Program-made: the position numbers and the translations under genes
Shown: one piece after another, positions 1 to 8,604 of the stretch
Layout of the letters: each line of letters starts with the position of its first letter
Numbering within the stretch: position 1 is the first letter of the stretch
The notes under the pieces: generated by a model
Seen by the model: only the letters and a program-made list of their open reading frames with translations
The model's database searches: none
Told to the model about the DNA's origin: nothing
Source: Planctomycetota bacterium
Lineage (GTDB): Bacteria; Planctomycetota; UBA1135; JADKAF01
Length of the DNA stretch: 64,000 nucleotides
Direction of reading: 5' to 3'
Assembly: GCA_016719295.1 (NCBI GenBank)
Contig: JADKAF010000001.1
Coordinates: 6,200,001 to 6,264,000 of the forward strand

Positions 1-3000
1 TGGGTGAAGGTGAAGCTGGGGCTCCAGATCAGGCGATCGAAAGAATGCTCGAGCGTCCACTGATCGCCGCGTCGAGCGACGCGCAAGTGGATCGGGAGCT
101 GCAAGGGCTGGCCGGAGAGCGGCAGCTCCGAGCGCGTGCGAACGCCGTTCGCTCTTCGCTCGCAGGTGAGGCGCAGGTGATCGCCGGACCAGGTCGCGCC
201 GAAGCGGAAGCCGTTCCGGGCGTCGGACTCGAAGGCCAGCCCCGCGCTCTGCCCGCGCGGCGCGCTGAAGCCCGAGTCGAGCGCGGTCTCCAGCTCGAGG
301 TCGCCGTGCTCGAGCTCCTGGAGCAGGAGCACGGGAGCGAGCGGCGGCTCGGTGTCCGCGCGCGGCAGCACGAGCTCGATCCGGCGATCGACGAGCCGCG
401 CGACGGCCTGCTCGCTCGGATCCTCGAGGCGCCAGCGCGCGGCCTCGAGCGCGGCGCCGGCGAAGTCGTCGGAGACGAAGCCCGCGCGGGTCTCGAGCAC
501 GGCGAGCGGCGCGCGTACGGAGTTCCCCGCGGCGTCGGTCGCGCAGACTTGGTAGTAGATCTCCTCGCCGGGAGAGAGGTCGGTGATCGTCGCGAGGTGC
601 GAGCTGCGACGCACGCTGGAGGCGACGAGCTCGCCGAGCGCGCTGGTGCGGCCCCATTCCACGCGGCCCGCCGCGGGCTCGTCGGTCGTCCAGACGATCG
701 TCGCGCGACGACCCGCCGGCAGCGCTTGCAAGCCGAGGATCTGCGGCGGCGTCGCGTCGCGCGCGAAGTGCGCGACGATCAGCGGCTGCGCGCCGGCCGC
801 GACGACGAGCGGGTTCTCGCTGCCGCTCGCGCTCCCGCTCCAATGCGAGAAGACCCAGCCGCTCTGCGCGACGGCGCTGAGCTCGACGACCTGCCCCGTG
901 CCGTAACGAGGGAGCATCGGATGGCGCAGCACCTGCCCGCCGCCGAGGACGTTGACGACCAGGGCGGAGCGATCGCCGTCCTCGGGCTCGATAGGGTGCG
1001 CCGCGTCGAACAAGTAGTCGCAGAGCACGGTGTGCGGCGTGCCGAGGCGATTGCCGGCGTAGACGCCGACGGCGCTGAGCTCGAGCGTCTGCGTGAAGGC
1101 GAGCCGCGGCGTCCAGCTCGATCCGTCGGGTGAGGTGGCGATCGACCACTGGCTCCCTTGACGCTGGATGCGCAGGTGAACGGGGCGCGGCAGCGCGAGG
1201 GAGAGGGAGCCGTGCACCGTCGCGTTCCAGCCCTCACGCACGGAGCCGGCGAAGAGCCGCTCGGCACCGCCTTGGCGCACGAGCTCGATCTTCAGATAGT
1301 CGTCTTCGTCCTGCTCGAACAGCAGACCCGCGGCTTGCGAATCGAGCGCGAGCGGGGACTCGAAGGCCGCATGGACTGCGCAATCGGTGTTCGGCGCGGC
1401 CTGCATCACGCGCGCGAGCTGGTTCCCCGTGGTCTGCGTCCACGCGTCGTGCGTGCTGGTCGCCGGCACCGCGATGGCGAGCCGCTGCTCGTCGAACGCG
1501 AACGAGGAGTCGCCATTCGGATCGACGAAGCTCCACTGGCTCTCGTCGAGCGCCGCACCAGAGAAGTCATCCGAGTCGATGGCCAGGGGGTTGCCCGCGG
1601 GCTGTGTGCGCAGGGTGCGATCGGCGCTCGCGCTGCGATTGCCAGCGCGGTCCTCTGCTTCGAGGCGGAAGTGGTAGATGCGGCCCGGCTGCAGGTTCTC
1701 GAGCACCGCGCGGTGCTGCAGGAGCAGGCGCCCGTCCTCGATCGCCGCGTCGTAGCTCGTGGTCGGCCCGTAGAGCACGCGGCAGAGAGCGGGCTCATCG
1801 GTGCGCCACGTCACCGTCGCGCTCGTCGCCGCCGAGCTCAGCTGGATTTGCGACAGGATCGGCGGCTGCAGATCCGAGCCCGTCGAGAAGAGCGCGGTTG
1901 CGCGGCGTGTCTCCGCCGTCGTCGTGAGCTGCAGCGGATTCGCGATACCCTGCACGTCGCCGACCCAGCCCTCGAAGAGCCAGCCGGGCTCGGGGAGCGC
2001 CGTGAGCTCGACGGCGAGACTCTCGGGATAGCTCGCGAGATCGGGGTTGCGCAGCAACGAGCCGCGACCGTGGACCTGGGTGACCAGCTTCGAGGGCGAG
2101 CCGTCCTCGGGATCGACGGGGTCGAGGGTCACGGCGAAGTAGTCGATCTCCGCGGTGTGCGCCGTGCCTTCTGCATTGCCCGCGGCGACGCCGACGCGCG
2201 TCACGTGCAGCGCGTGCTCGAAGACCACCGAGTTCACCCAGCGCTCGCCGTCGAAGGAGTGCCATACCGTCCAGCGGGGTCCTTCGCGCCAGACGCGCAT
2301 GCTCATCGGCGTTCCGAGCGTGAGCAGGCCCTGCTCGAAGAGCAAGGGCCGATAGCCGTCCTTCACTCCGCCGACCCAGATGCGGGTACCGAGGCTGGTC
2401 GCGAGGAAGTCGAAGCGCAGGTAGTTCCCGGCGTCCTGCTCGACGACCAGGCCCTGCGCCTTCGACACCGCGTCGAGAGGGGAGTCGAAGCGCGCCTCGA
2501 TCTCGAAGTCCGCATCGGCGACGCTCTGCACGACGCGCGGCATCTGGTTGCCGCCGGTGTCATACCAGGCGCCGTGGGACTGCCCGGCAGGGACTTCGAT
2601 CTCGAGCTGCTGCCCGTTGGTGCGCACCTGCGCGTCGTTCCGCGGATCGACGAAGATCCAGCGGCTCTCGTCGAGCTGAGAGCCCGAGAAGTCGTCGGAG
2701 ACGAGGCCGCTCGGCTGGGGCGGCGCGGTGGCCGCCGTCGTGAACGTGCCCGCGAGAGCGCTCGCGCTCTGGCCGCGTCCGTCGCGCGCGCGGAGCTCGT
2801 AGTGATAGGTCGTGCTCGGCAGGAGATCGATCAGCAGCGCGCCGTGGCGCACGAGCAGATCGGCCCCGCGGACGAGGCCGAGCTCGAGCGCGGGGGTGAG
2901 TCCGTGCGCGAGCTCGAAGTCGGTGGGCTCGTCGCTGTGCCATGTGGCGCGCGCGCGGCGCGCGCCGAGCTGCCATTGCAGATCGCGCAGCTGCGGCGGC

Positions 3001-4058
3001 GCGACCTCGTCCTCGAGCGCCGTCACCTGCACGTCGCCGATCGAGACGTCGGCGTAATGCGCGATGAAGAGCAGCGAGCCGGTCTGGAGATCGTCGGGGC
3101 TCTCGGTGCCGCTCGCGAGCCACTCGATCGGTTCGTCGCTGCCGTCGGGCCAGATCTTGTAAGCGTAGAAGGTGTCGCTGTTCGGCTGCGTTTCGCAGCG
3201 GAGCTTCCACCAGAGGCGCGTGCCGAGAGGGAGCACCTGCGCGCGATCGATCTGCAAGCCCTGGAAGCCGACGAGCGAGAGGCGCGCGCCTCCGCCGGAC
3301 TCGAGCTCGTACCAGACGCCGCCGCCTTGCTGGGTCCAGCCCGAGAGCGGCTGCTCGCCGTAGATGCGCTCGGTGTGCCCTTTCCAGCGGCAGGTGATCC
3401 CGAACGCAGGGGCCACGGCCGTCCCTAGGAAGCCCGCGGGATCGAAGCCGTGCAGCGTGATCGGCACGAGCACTTCGTAGCTCCGCCAGGCGAGCTCCTC
3501 GCCGAGGAGCAGCGTGCGGTCGTAGCCCTTGGTCGTGGGGCGCGCGCCGCTCGCATCGATGTGCCAGACCCCATCGGCGACCTGGGCGCCCTCGGTCACG
3601 GAGCTCAGCGCGGACCAGGTCGTGGTGCTGGTGCGCGGCCAGCTCGTCTGCGCGTGGTACTGCAGATGCAGCGTGGCGACGCTCTCGTTCTGCAGCGTGT
3701 CGACGGCGAAGAAGAGCACCGTGTTCGCGCCGTCCAGGAGCGCGGCGCGCGGCAGATCGGCGTTGAAGTCGCCCTGAGCTTGCAGGCGCCGTCCGTCGGG
3801 GCCGATCGAGAGGGGCACGAGCGGGCCGCCGTTCAGGCGATAGCTCAGCGAGGCGACGCCGTCCTCATCGCTGACGCGCCCTACGATGTTCGCGAAGCGC
3901 TGCGGATGCCCGAGAGCGCCGAAGGTCTGGCTCGTTCCGTACCAGAGGTCGATCTGCGGGCCGTCGGCCCACACGCTTGGCGCGAGTGCGCCGAGCGCAG
4001 CGAGCAGAGCATAGGCGACGCGCGCGGGCGCGCTGCCGAGCCTTCGGAGTAGGGGCAT
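1..4058 (-). CDS. Giant secreted modular protein (lectin-like/FN3/InlB-type repeats), 3' end outside window
   Basis: The minus frame opens at the ATG at 4058 and stays open to the window edge, giving at least 1352 residues without the C-terminus. Residues 1-31 form a signal peptide (hydrophobic run ALLAALGALAP, then WADG). After an N-terminal beta region, a block recurs about every 370 residues. It has an FN3-like domain with a core such as ATVTWRTDEPA, a concanavalin-A/DUF1349-like domain starting SDDFSG or SDDFAG (residues 454, 829, 1196), and an InlB-B-repeat-like stretch with GWLFEGWVGD or GWVFSHWSGS. These domains usually bind carbohydrate or cell-surface ligands, so an extracellular adhesive or sugar-binding role is inferred. 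No catalytic domain is visible in the part present. Confidence 0.85.
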   Translation of the reverse strand, partial: MPLLRRLGSAPARVAYALLAALGALAPSVWADGPQIDLWYGTSQTFGALGHPQRFANIVGRVSDEDGVASLSYRLNGGPLVPLSIGPDGRRLQAQGDFNADLPRAALLDGANTVLFFAVDTLQNESVATLHLQYHAQTSWPRTSTTTWSALSSVTEGAQVADGVWHIDASGARPTTKGYDRTLLLGEELAWRSYEVLVPITLHGFDPAGFLGTAVAPAFGITCRWKGHTERIYGEQPLSGWTQQGGGVWYELESGGGARLSLVGFQGLQIDRAQVLPLGTRLWWKLRCETQPNSDTFYAYKIWPDGSDEPIEWLASGTESPDDLQTGSLLFIAHYADVSIGDVQVTALEDEVAPPQLRDLQWQLGARRARATWHSDEPTDFELAHGLTPALELGLVRGADLLVRHGALLIDLLPSTTYHYELRARDGRGQSASALAGTFTTAATAPPQPSGLVSDDFSGSQLDESRWIFVDPRNDAQVRTNGQQLEIEVPAGQSHGAWYDTGGNQMPRVVQSVADADFEIEARFDSPLDAVSKAQGLVVEQDAGNYLRFDFLATSLGTRIWVGGVKDGYRPLLFEQGLLTLGTPMSMRVWREGPRWTVWHSFDGERWVNSVVFEHALHVTRVGVAAGNAEGTAHTAEIDYFAVTLDPVDPEDGSPSKLVTQVHGRGSLLRNPDLASYPESLAVELTALPEPGWLFEGWVGDVQGIANPLQLTTTAETRRATALFSTGSDLQPPILSQIQLSSAATSATVTWRTDEPALCRVLYGPTTSYDAAIEDGRLLLQHRAVLENLQPGRIYHFRLEAEDRAGNRSASADRTLRTQPAGNPLAIDSDDFSGAALDESQWSFVDPNGDSSFAFDEQRLAIAVPATSTHDAWTQTTGNQLARVMQAAPNTDCAVHAAFESPLALDSQAAGLLFEQDEDDYLKIELVRQGGAERLFAGSVREGWNATVHGSLSLALPRPVHLRIQRQGSQWSIATSPDGSSWTPRLAFTQTLELSAVGVYAGNRLGTPHTVLCDYLFDAAHPIEPEDGDRSALVVNVLGGGQVLRHPMLPRYGTGQVVELSAVAQSGWVFSHWSGSASGSENPLVVAAGAQPLIVAHFARDATPPQILGLQALPAGRRATIVWTTDEPAAGRVEWGRTSALGELVASSVRRSSHLATITDLSPGEEIYYQVCATDAAGNSVRAPLAVLETRAGFVSDDFAGAALEAARWRLEDPSEQAVARLVDRRIELVLPRADTEPPLAPVLLLQELEHGDLELETALDSGFSAPRGQSAGLAFESDARNGFRFGATWSGDHLRLTCERRANGVRTRSELPLSGQPLQLPIHLRVARRGDQWTLEHSFDRLIWSPSFTFT

Positions 4059-4343
4059 GCGGAAAGGCTGGGGCGAGATGGCGAGGGTGGGCCCGCGTGG
4101 CGCGCCCACCCTGCGTAAGTCTTCTCCTTCCTGGGTCAGGAGGGAAGGGGCCAACTGGCGGAGTTCGGAGCTCGTCGCAGGCCGGCGAGGGCCTGGGGGG
4201 TGCCGAACGGCGGATGCCTCGGAGCGCAGAGGGCGCTACACTTGGATTCGCTGAGGGGCGCGCTGCCCGTGGTGGCCCCTCCTCCACGCGCTCCAGGGCC
4301 CGCCCAGCGCCCCACGCCCCACGCCCAGCGCCCCGTGCTCCTC

Positions 4344-5264
4344 ATGGACCGGATCTACTTCGACTCTGCGCACGACGACGAGACGCGCCGACGCCAGCTC
4401 TACTCAGGGGCGCTGTATGTGTATTCACCGCGGCCCAGCCTGAGTGCGCTCTGCGATCACGCGCGAGCGATGATCGAGGAGGCCTTCGGCGGCCTCGATC
4501 CGCGCGTCGCCCAGCATTCCCTGCCCGTCGAGCGCTACGTCGAGATCTGCGCCCCGCTGAAGCCGCGCTTCATCCATCACCCGCGGACGAAGGAGCTGAT
4601 CCGTGCGGTGCTCACCGAGATGGGCTGCGATCTCGAGGAGACCTACCAGGACGTGCCGCGCTTGCGCATGGTGACGAGCGATGGCTACCTCACTTCGGGG
4701 GTCGGCTACGCGCATCATCCGCACCGCGACACCTGGTACTCGGCGCCGCTGTGCCAGCTGAATTGGTGGGTGCCGATCTACGAGTTCGAGGCCGAGAGCG
4801 GCATGGCGTTCCATCCCCGCTACTGGGCGCGGGGTGTGCGCAATGGCTCGGAGGCCTTCAACTACTACGAGTGGAACTCGGTCGGCCGCCGCGACGCCGC
4901 CAAGATGATCCACGGCGACACGCGCAAGCAACCGAAGGCCGAGGAGCCCCTCGAGGCTTTGGAGCCGGCCGTGAAGCTCGTCGTGCCCGTGGGCGGCGCC
5001 ATCGTGTTCTCGGCGGCGCAGATGCACTCGACGGTCGCGAACACGACCGGACGCACGCGCTACAGCATGGACTTCCGCGTCTGCAACTTGCGTGACCTGC
5101 GCGAGGGGCGCGCGGCGCCCAACGTGGATTCTCATCCGCACGGCACCTCGCTGCGCGACTTCCTGCGCGGCCGCGATCTCGCGCCGATGCCCGACGAGGT
5201 CGTGGCGCTCTACGACGACGCGAGCGCCCGCGTGGGCGAGCTCGTGTTCCGGCCGGGCTCCTGA
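4344..5264 (+). CDS. 2-oxoglutarate/Fe(II)-dependent oxygenase-like protein
   Basis: 306 residues. The ATG at 4344 (MDRIYFDS) is chosen because the frame upstream is low-complexity and Pro/Arg rich. The iron triad of the cupin-fold oxygenases is visible: His-X-Asp in HPHRDTWYS near residue 134, and a distal His in QMHSTVANTTGRTRYSMDF near 230. The Arg in that second motif is the expected 2-oxoglutarate ligand. This resembles PhyH-like or prolyl-hydroxylase-like hydroxylases, but the substrate cannot be read. A glycosyltransferase starts 31 bp downstream on the same strand, so modification of a sugar or glycolipid precursor is possible (inference). The 285 bp upstream contain a hairpin at 4084-4112 and GC-rich direct repeats around 4305-4340. 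Confidence 0.8.
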   Translation: MDRIYFDSAHDDETRRRQLYSGALYVYSPRPSLSALCDHARAMIEEAFGGLDPRVAQHSLPVERYVEICAPLKPRFIHHPRTKELIRAVLTEMGCDLEETYQDVPRLRMVTSDGYLTSGVGYAHHPHRDTWYSAPLCQLNWWVPIYEFEAESGMAFHPRYWARGVRNGSEAFNYYEWNSVGRRDAAKMIHGDTRKQPKAEEPLEALEPAVKLVVPVGGAIVFSAAQMHSTVANTTGRTRYSMDFRVCNLRDLREGRAAPNVDSHPHGTSLRDFLRGRDLAPMPDEVVALYDDASARVGELVFRPGS

Positions 5265-5295
5265 GCCACGGCGACGGAGCACCACGGAGAGATCC

Positions 5296-6231
5296 ATGGG
5301 CAGGGATGCGCAGGGTGCGCGCCGCGTTGGGATCGGCTTGCCGGTCTTCAACGGAGAGCGCTATCTCGCCGCGGCGATCGAGTCGATCCTCGCGCAGGAC
5401 TTCCGCGACTTCGATCTCGTGATCTGCGACAACGCCTCCACCGACGGGACCGAGGCGATCGCGCGCGGGTTCGCGCAGCGCGACGAGCGCGTTCGCTATC
5501 TCAGGAACGCGGAGAACTTGGGCGCCGCGCGGAACTACAACCTCGCCGTGCAGGCCTGCGGCGGGGAGTTCTTCAAGTGGGCCGCGCACGATGACCTCTT
5601 GGAGCCGAGCTTCCTGCGCCGTTGCGTCGAGCGCCTGGACGCCGAGCCGGGGGCGGTGCTCGCCTATCCGCGGACGCGCATCGTCGACGAGAGCGGGCAG
5701 GCCATCGAGACCTATGCGCTCAAGCTGCCCACGGACGATCCGGATCCGGTGGTGCGCTTCGAGGCGCTGCTCTCGATCCACCGCTGCTTCGAGATCTTCG
5801 GCGTGATCCGCCGTCGCGCGCTGCTCGAGACGCGCCTCATGGAGCCCTTCGCGCACGGCGACGGCATCCTGCTCGCGCACTTGGCCCTGCGCGGGACCTT
5901 CGTCGAGATCGAGGAAGAGCTCTTCTTCGCGCGGCGCCACGCGGAGCAGTCGATGGAGCGCTTCAAGCAGGACTACCTGCGCTACGCGGCGTGGTTCGAT
6001 CCGCGCCACGAGGGGAAGCGCCTCTTCCCGTACTGGCGCATCTACCGCGAATACTTCCGCGCGGCGCAGCGCGCGCCTCTCTCCTTCCGCGATCGCTGGC
6101 GCTGCTATCGCTGCGTCGCGCGCTGGCTGCGCTATCGACGCCATCGCCTCTTCGGCGAGCTGCGCTTCCACGCCTCCGACATCTTGCGCGGGCTCGTCGG
6201 GCGCCGGCGTGTGCCGCAGGACGCGAGCTGA
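5296..6231 (+). CDS. Family 2 glycosyltransferase
   Basis: 311 residues from the ATG at 5296, preceded by a good ribosome-binding sequence (GGAGAG, 5 nt upstream). The N-terminal GT-A fold is clear: GIGLPVFNGERYL, ICDNASTDGTE, LGAARNYNLAV, and the metal/nucleotide site AAHDD (His-Asp-Asp in place of Asp-X-Asp). The C-terminal 100 residues are rich in Arg, Tyr and Trp and have no transmembrane segment, so the protein is probably peripheral on the cytoplasmic face. It should transfer a sugar from a nucleotide donor to a lipid or polysaccharide acceptor. It follows the oxygenase gene at 31 bp and probably shares its transcript. Confidence 0.9.
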   Translation: MGRDAQGARRVGIGLPVFNGERYLAAAIESILAQDFRDFDLVICDNASTDGTEAIARGFAQRDERVRYLRNAENLGAARNYNLAVQACGGEFFKWAAHDDLLEPSFLRRCVERLDAEPGAVLAYPRTRIVDESGQAIETYALKLPTDDPDPVVRFEALLSIHRCFEIFGVIRRRALLETRLMEPFAHGDGILLAHLALRGTFVEIEEELFFARRHAEQSMERFKQDYLRYAAWFDPRHEGKRLFPYWRIYREYFRAAQRAPLSFRDRWRCYRCVARWLRYRRHRLFGELRFHASDILRGLVGRRRVPQDAS

Positions 6232-6358
6232 GCCCCTCTGGCCCCAGGCGCTGCGCTTCGAGGGCGAGCGGGAAGGGCTCGCTCGCGGATGGACCGACGC
6301 ACCATAGCCGCGCGCGTAGCTCCCCGAGCGGCTGCCCTACCCAGCGCAGCTCCGTCGC

Positions 6359-6901
6359 TCAGACGACCTTCACCTTCTTGGTCTTGGTGCGGCTTCCGCC
6401 CAGGGCGATCGAGACGGCCCATTGGCCTTCGGTCGAGAGCTCCAAGGTGGTCTCGATGTAGAAGACGCCTGCGCCCGGGAAGGCGAACTCCTCCACGAGG
6501 AAATCGAAGTACTGCGCCTTGCCGTACTCGATCTGCCAGATCCAGGGGAAGGTCGCGTCGAAGGGCACCTCGACGACGGCGACCAGGTCGTACACCACGT
6601 TGGGCTGCAGCTTCTTCACCTCCACGCTGGTCACGGGGTCGAGCACGACGACTTCGTAGACCTTGAAGATCCCTGTGCTGATACCCTCTCGGCGCTGCAG
6701 CGGTGCGCCGATGCGAGCGACGCGGGAGGTGCCGAAGGCCTTCGGCCGTCGATTCAGGCGCTCTGCCTCGACGTAGTTCTCCGGCGGCGTCATGGCGCGA
6801 GAGAGCCAACGCGGGCTGGAGCGGAGCGCTTGCGCGGAGACGTCCGCCGAAGTCGCGGAGAGGGCGAGGAGCGCGAGGGTGACGAAGGCTGCGAAGCGCA
6901 T
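6359..6901 (-). CDS. Secreted hypothetical protein
   Basis: 180 residues from the ATG at 6901. Residues 1-25 form a signal peptide (FVTLALLALSATSADVSAQA). The mature part has alternating hydrophobic and charged residues typical of a single beta-sandwich, for example VYDLVAVVEVPFD and YFDFLVEEFAFPGAGVFY. It ends in a basic tail (TKTKKVKVV). No known family was recognised. The gene lies between the glycosyltransferase (convergent) and the sulfatase-like gene, which ends 93 bp upstream on the same strand. Export to periplasm or surface is the only firm inference. Confidence 0.75.
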   Translation of the reverse strand: MRFAAFVTLALLALSATSADVSAQALRSSPRWLSRAMTPPENYVEAERLNRRPKAFGTSRVARIGAPLQRREGISTGIFKVYEVVVLDPVTSVEVKKLQPNVVYDLVAVVEVPFDATFPWIWQIEYGKAQYFDFLVEEFAFPGAGVFYIETTLELSTEGQWAVSIALGGSRTKTKKVKVV

Positions 6902-6993
6902 GGTGGTCGAGATCTGGCCCTGGGCCACGGTGGGGGATGGCGAACGGCGCGAGCAGCGGCCGGTCCGCCCCAGAGTAACTCGCCGCGAGGGAT

Positions 6994-8325
6994 TCAGCGG
7001 CCGCCGAGGTAGCCGAGCGAGCGCAGACGTTCCAGGGCGGCTTCGTCGAGCTGCGCCTCTTCGGGCGCATAACGCGGCTCCGTCGCGACGGCCATCCAGC
7101 CGGCGAGCAGCTCCTCCAGGCGCGCGACTTCGGCGGCTTGGCTCGAAGAGCGGTCGGCGCGCTCGTGCGGATCGAGGCGCAGGTGGTAGAGCCGCGAGCT
7201 CCGCGTCGCGAGGTCGGCGATCAGCTTCGAGGAGCCGGCGATCGCGGCGCGCAGAACGGCGCCTTGGTTCGTCTCGACGAAGACCGGCTCGGGCGGGCCG
7301 GCGCGCAGGAGATCCCGGCCGAGCTGCGCCGGCAGGTCGGCGAGGCCGGCGAGCGCGGCACAGGTGGGCAGGAGGCCGAGCGTGCTCACCGGCGTCGCGA
7401 GACGTTCGGCGCCGCGGCCCGGGACGCGCAGCAGGAGCGGGACATCGATCGCCTCGCCGAAGAGCGTGCTGCCGTGGCCGATCGAGCGGCGCTCGCCGAA
7501 CTCCTCGCCGTGGTCGGCGGTGACGGCGACGACGGTGCGCTCCCAGCGCGGGCGCGCGCGCAGCGCCTGGAGCAGCTTCCCGATCGCCGCGTCGGTGAAC
7601 GCGATCTCGGAGTCGTAGAGCTCGAGCAGGCGCTCGTAGTCCGCTTCGCCGAGGCTCGGCACGAGCCGTTCCAGCTCCTCGAAACGCTGTCCTGGGCGCA
7701 CCGGCCCCGCGTAGGCGCGCGGCCCGCGGAAGGGATGGGCCTCGTGCTCGAGGTAAGCGAAGTGCGGATCGAAGTAGTGCACGAAGAGGAAGAGCGGGCG
7801 CTCGTCTTCGCGCGCGAGCAGCTCGAGCGCGCGGGCCGTGACGCCCGGCGAGGTGGCCTCCGCGTAGCCGCGCAGGTTCGTCTCGTCGAAGACCTCGAAG
7901 CCCTGGTCGAAGCCCTGCAGGCTCGAGCAGAAGCTGTGGCTCACGACGGCCGCGGTGCGATAGCCCGCCTGCCCGAAGAGCTCCGCGGCGGTGGTCCACT
8001 GCGCCGGCAAGCGCGAGCGCTCGTGGACGAGCCCGAGCGCCGAGGGCGCTTGGGCGGTGAGCAGCCCGCCGACCGCCGGCGTCGTCCACGGCGCGCTGGT
8101 GTAGGCGCGCTCGAAGATCAGCGCCTCGCGCGCGAGGCCGTCGAGCGCCGGGCTGGTCTCCCGAGTGTGCCCGTAGCAGCCCAGGCGATCGCGCCGCAGC
8201 GTATCGACGACGATCCAGATCACGTCGGGGCGCGCGGTCGGACCGGCGGGAGCCGCCGACGGTCCGCAGCCGGCGAGCGCGAGCAGCGCCGCTGCGGCGA
8301 GCGCCGGGAGGAACGAGCTGAGCAT
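6994..8325 (-). CDS. Sulfatase-like (alkaline phosphatase superfamily) lipoprotein
   Basis: 443 residues from the ATG at 8325. The N-terminus is a lipoprotein signal with lipobox LALAGC (Cys20). The metal site of the superfamily is present: VIWIVVDTLRRDRLGCYG near residues 35-52 and VTADHGEEFGERRSIGHG near 293-310. The position normally held by the formylglycine precursor (Cys/Ser-X-Pro-X-Arg) reads WTTPAVGG, so Thr81 replaces Cys/Ser and Arg is absent. That argues against a classical sulfatase. A phosphoryl-transfer enzyme or an altered hydrolase is more likely. The gene diverges from the GDP-mannose dehydrogenase gene, in a surface-polysaccharide neighbourhood. Confidence 0.88.
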   Translation of the reverse strand: MLSSFLPALAAAALLALAGCGPSAAPAGPTARPDVIWIVVDTLRRDRLGCYGHTRETSPALDGLAREALIFERAYTSAPWTTPAVGGLLTAQAPSALGLVHERSRLPAQWTTAAELFGQAGYRTAAVVSHSFCSSLQGFDQGFEVFDETNLRGYAEATSPGVTARALELLAREDERPLFLFVHYFDPHFAYLEHEAHPFRGPRAYAGPVRPGQRFEELERLVPSLGEADYERLLELYDSEIAFTDAAIGKLLQALRARPRWERTVVAVTADHGEEFGERRSIGHGSTLFGEAIDVPLLLRVPGRGAERLATPVSTLGLLPTCAALAGLADLPAQLGRDLLRAGPPEPVFVETNQGAVLRAAIAGSSKLIADLATRSSRLYHLRLDPHERADRSSSQAAEVARLEELLAGWMAVATEPRYAPEEAQLDEAALERLRSLGYLGGR

Positions 8326-8604
8326 GCGCAGAACATCGCCCGCGCGCGCATCCGTGTCACGCCCGCTGCTTTCGAGGCGGCGGCGGGCCGGGATCAGGCC
8401 CCGGCCCCGGCGGCGGCTGGCGCCGGGGCAGCTCCGCTGCGGACAATCCCCTCCGCTGGCGCCGCGCCTCGCGGCGCGCCTTCCGATTCTCCGAGCCGGA
8501 GCACAGGCCGGCGCCCGCCGTCGGCCGATCAGGAAGCGGGGGCCCAGCGACGGATCTCGTCGAGCTCCCGGACCATCTCCAGAGGCAGGGGCGAGGAGCC
8601 CGCG

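Noticed and set aside
1158..3428. Long open frame on the plus strand opposite the giant secreted protein
   Set aside because: Translation is Arg/Glu-rich with no domain or signal; it mirrors the codon bias of the minus-strand gene in GC-rich DNA.
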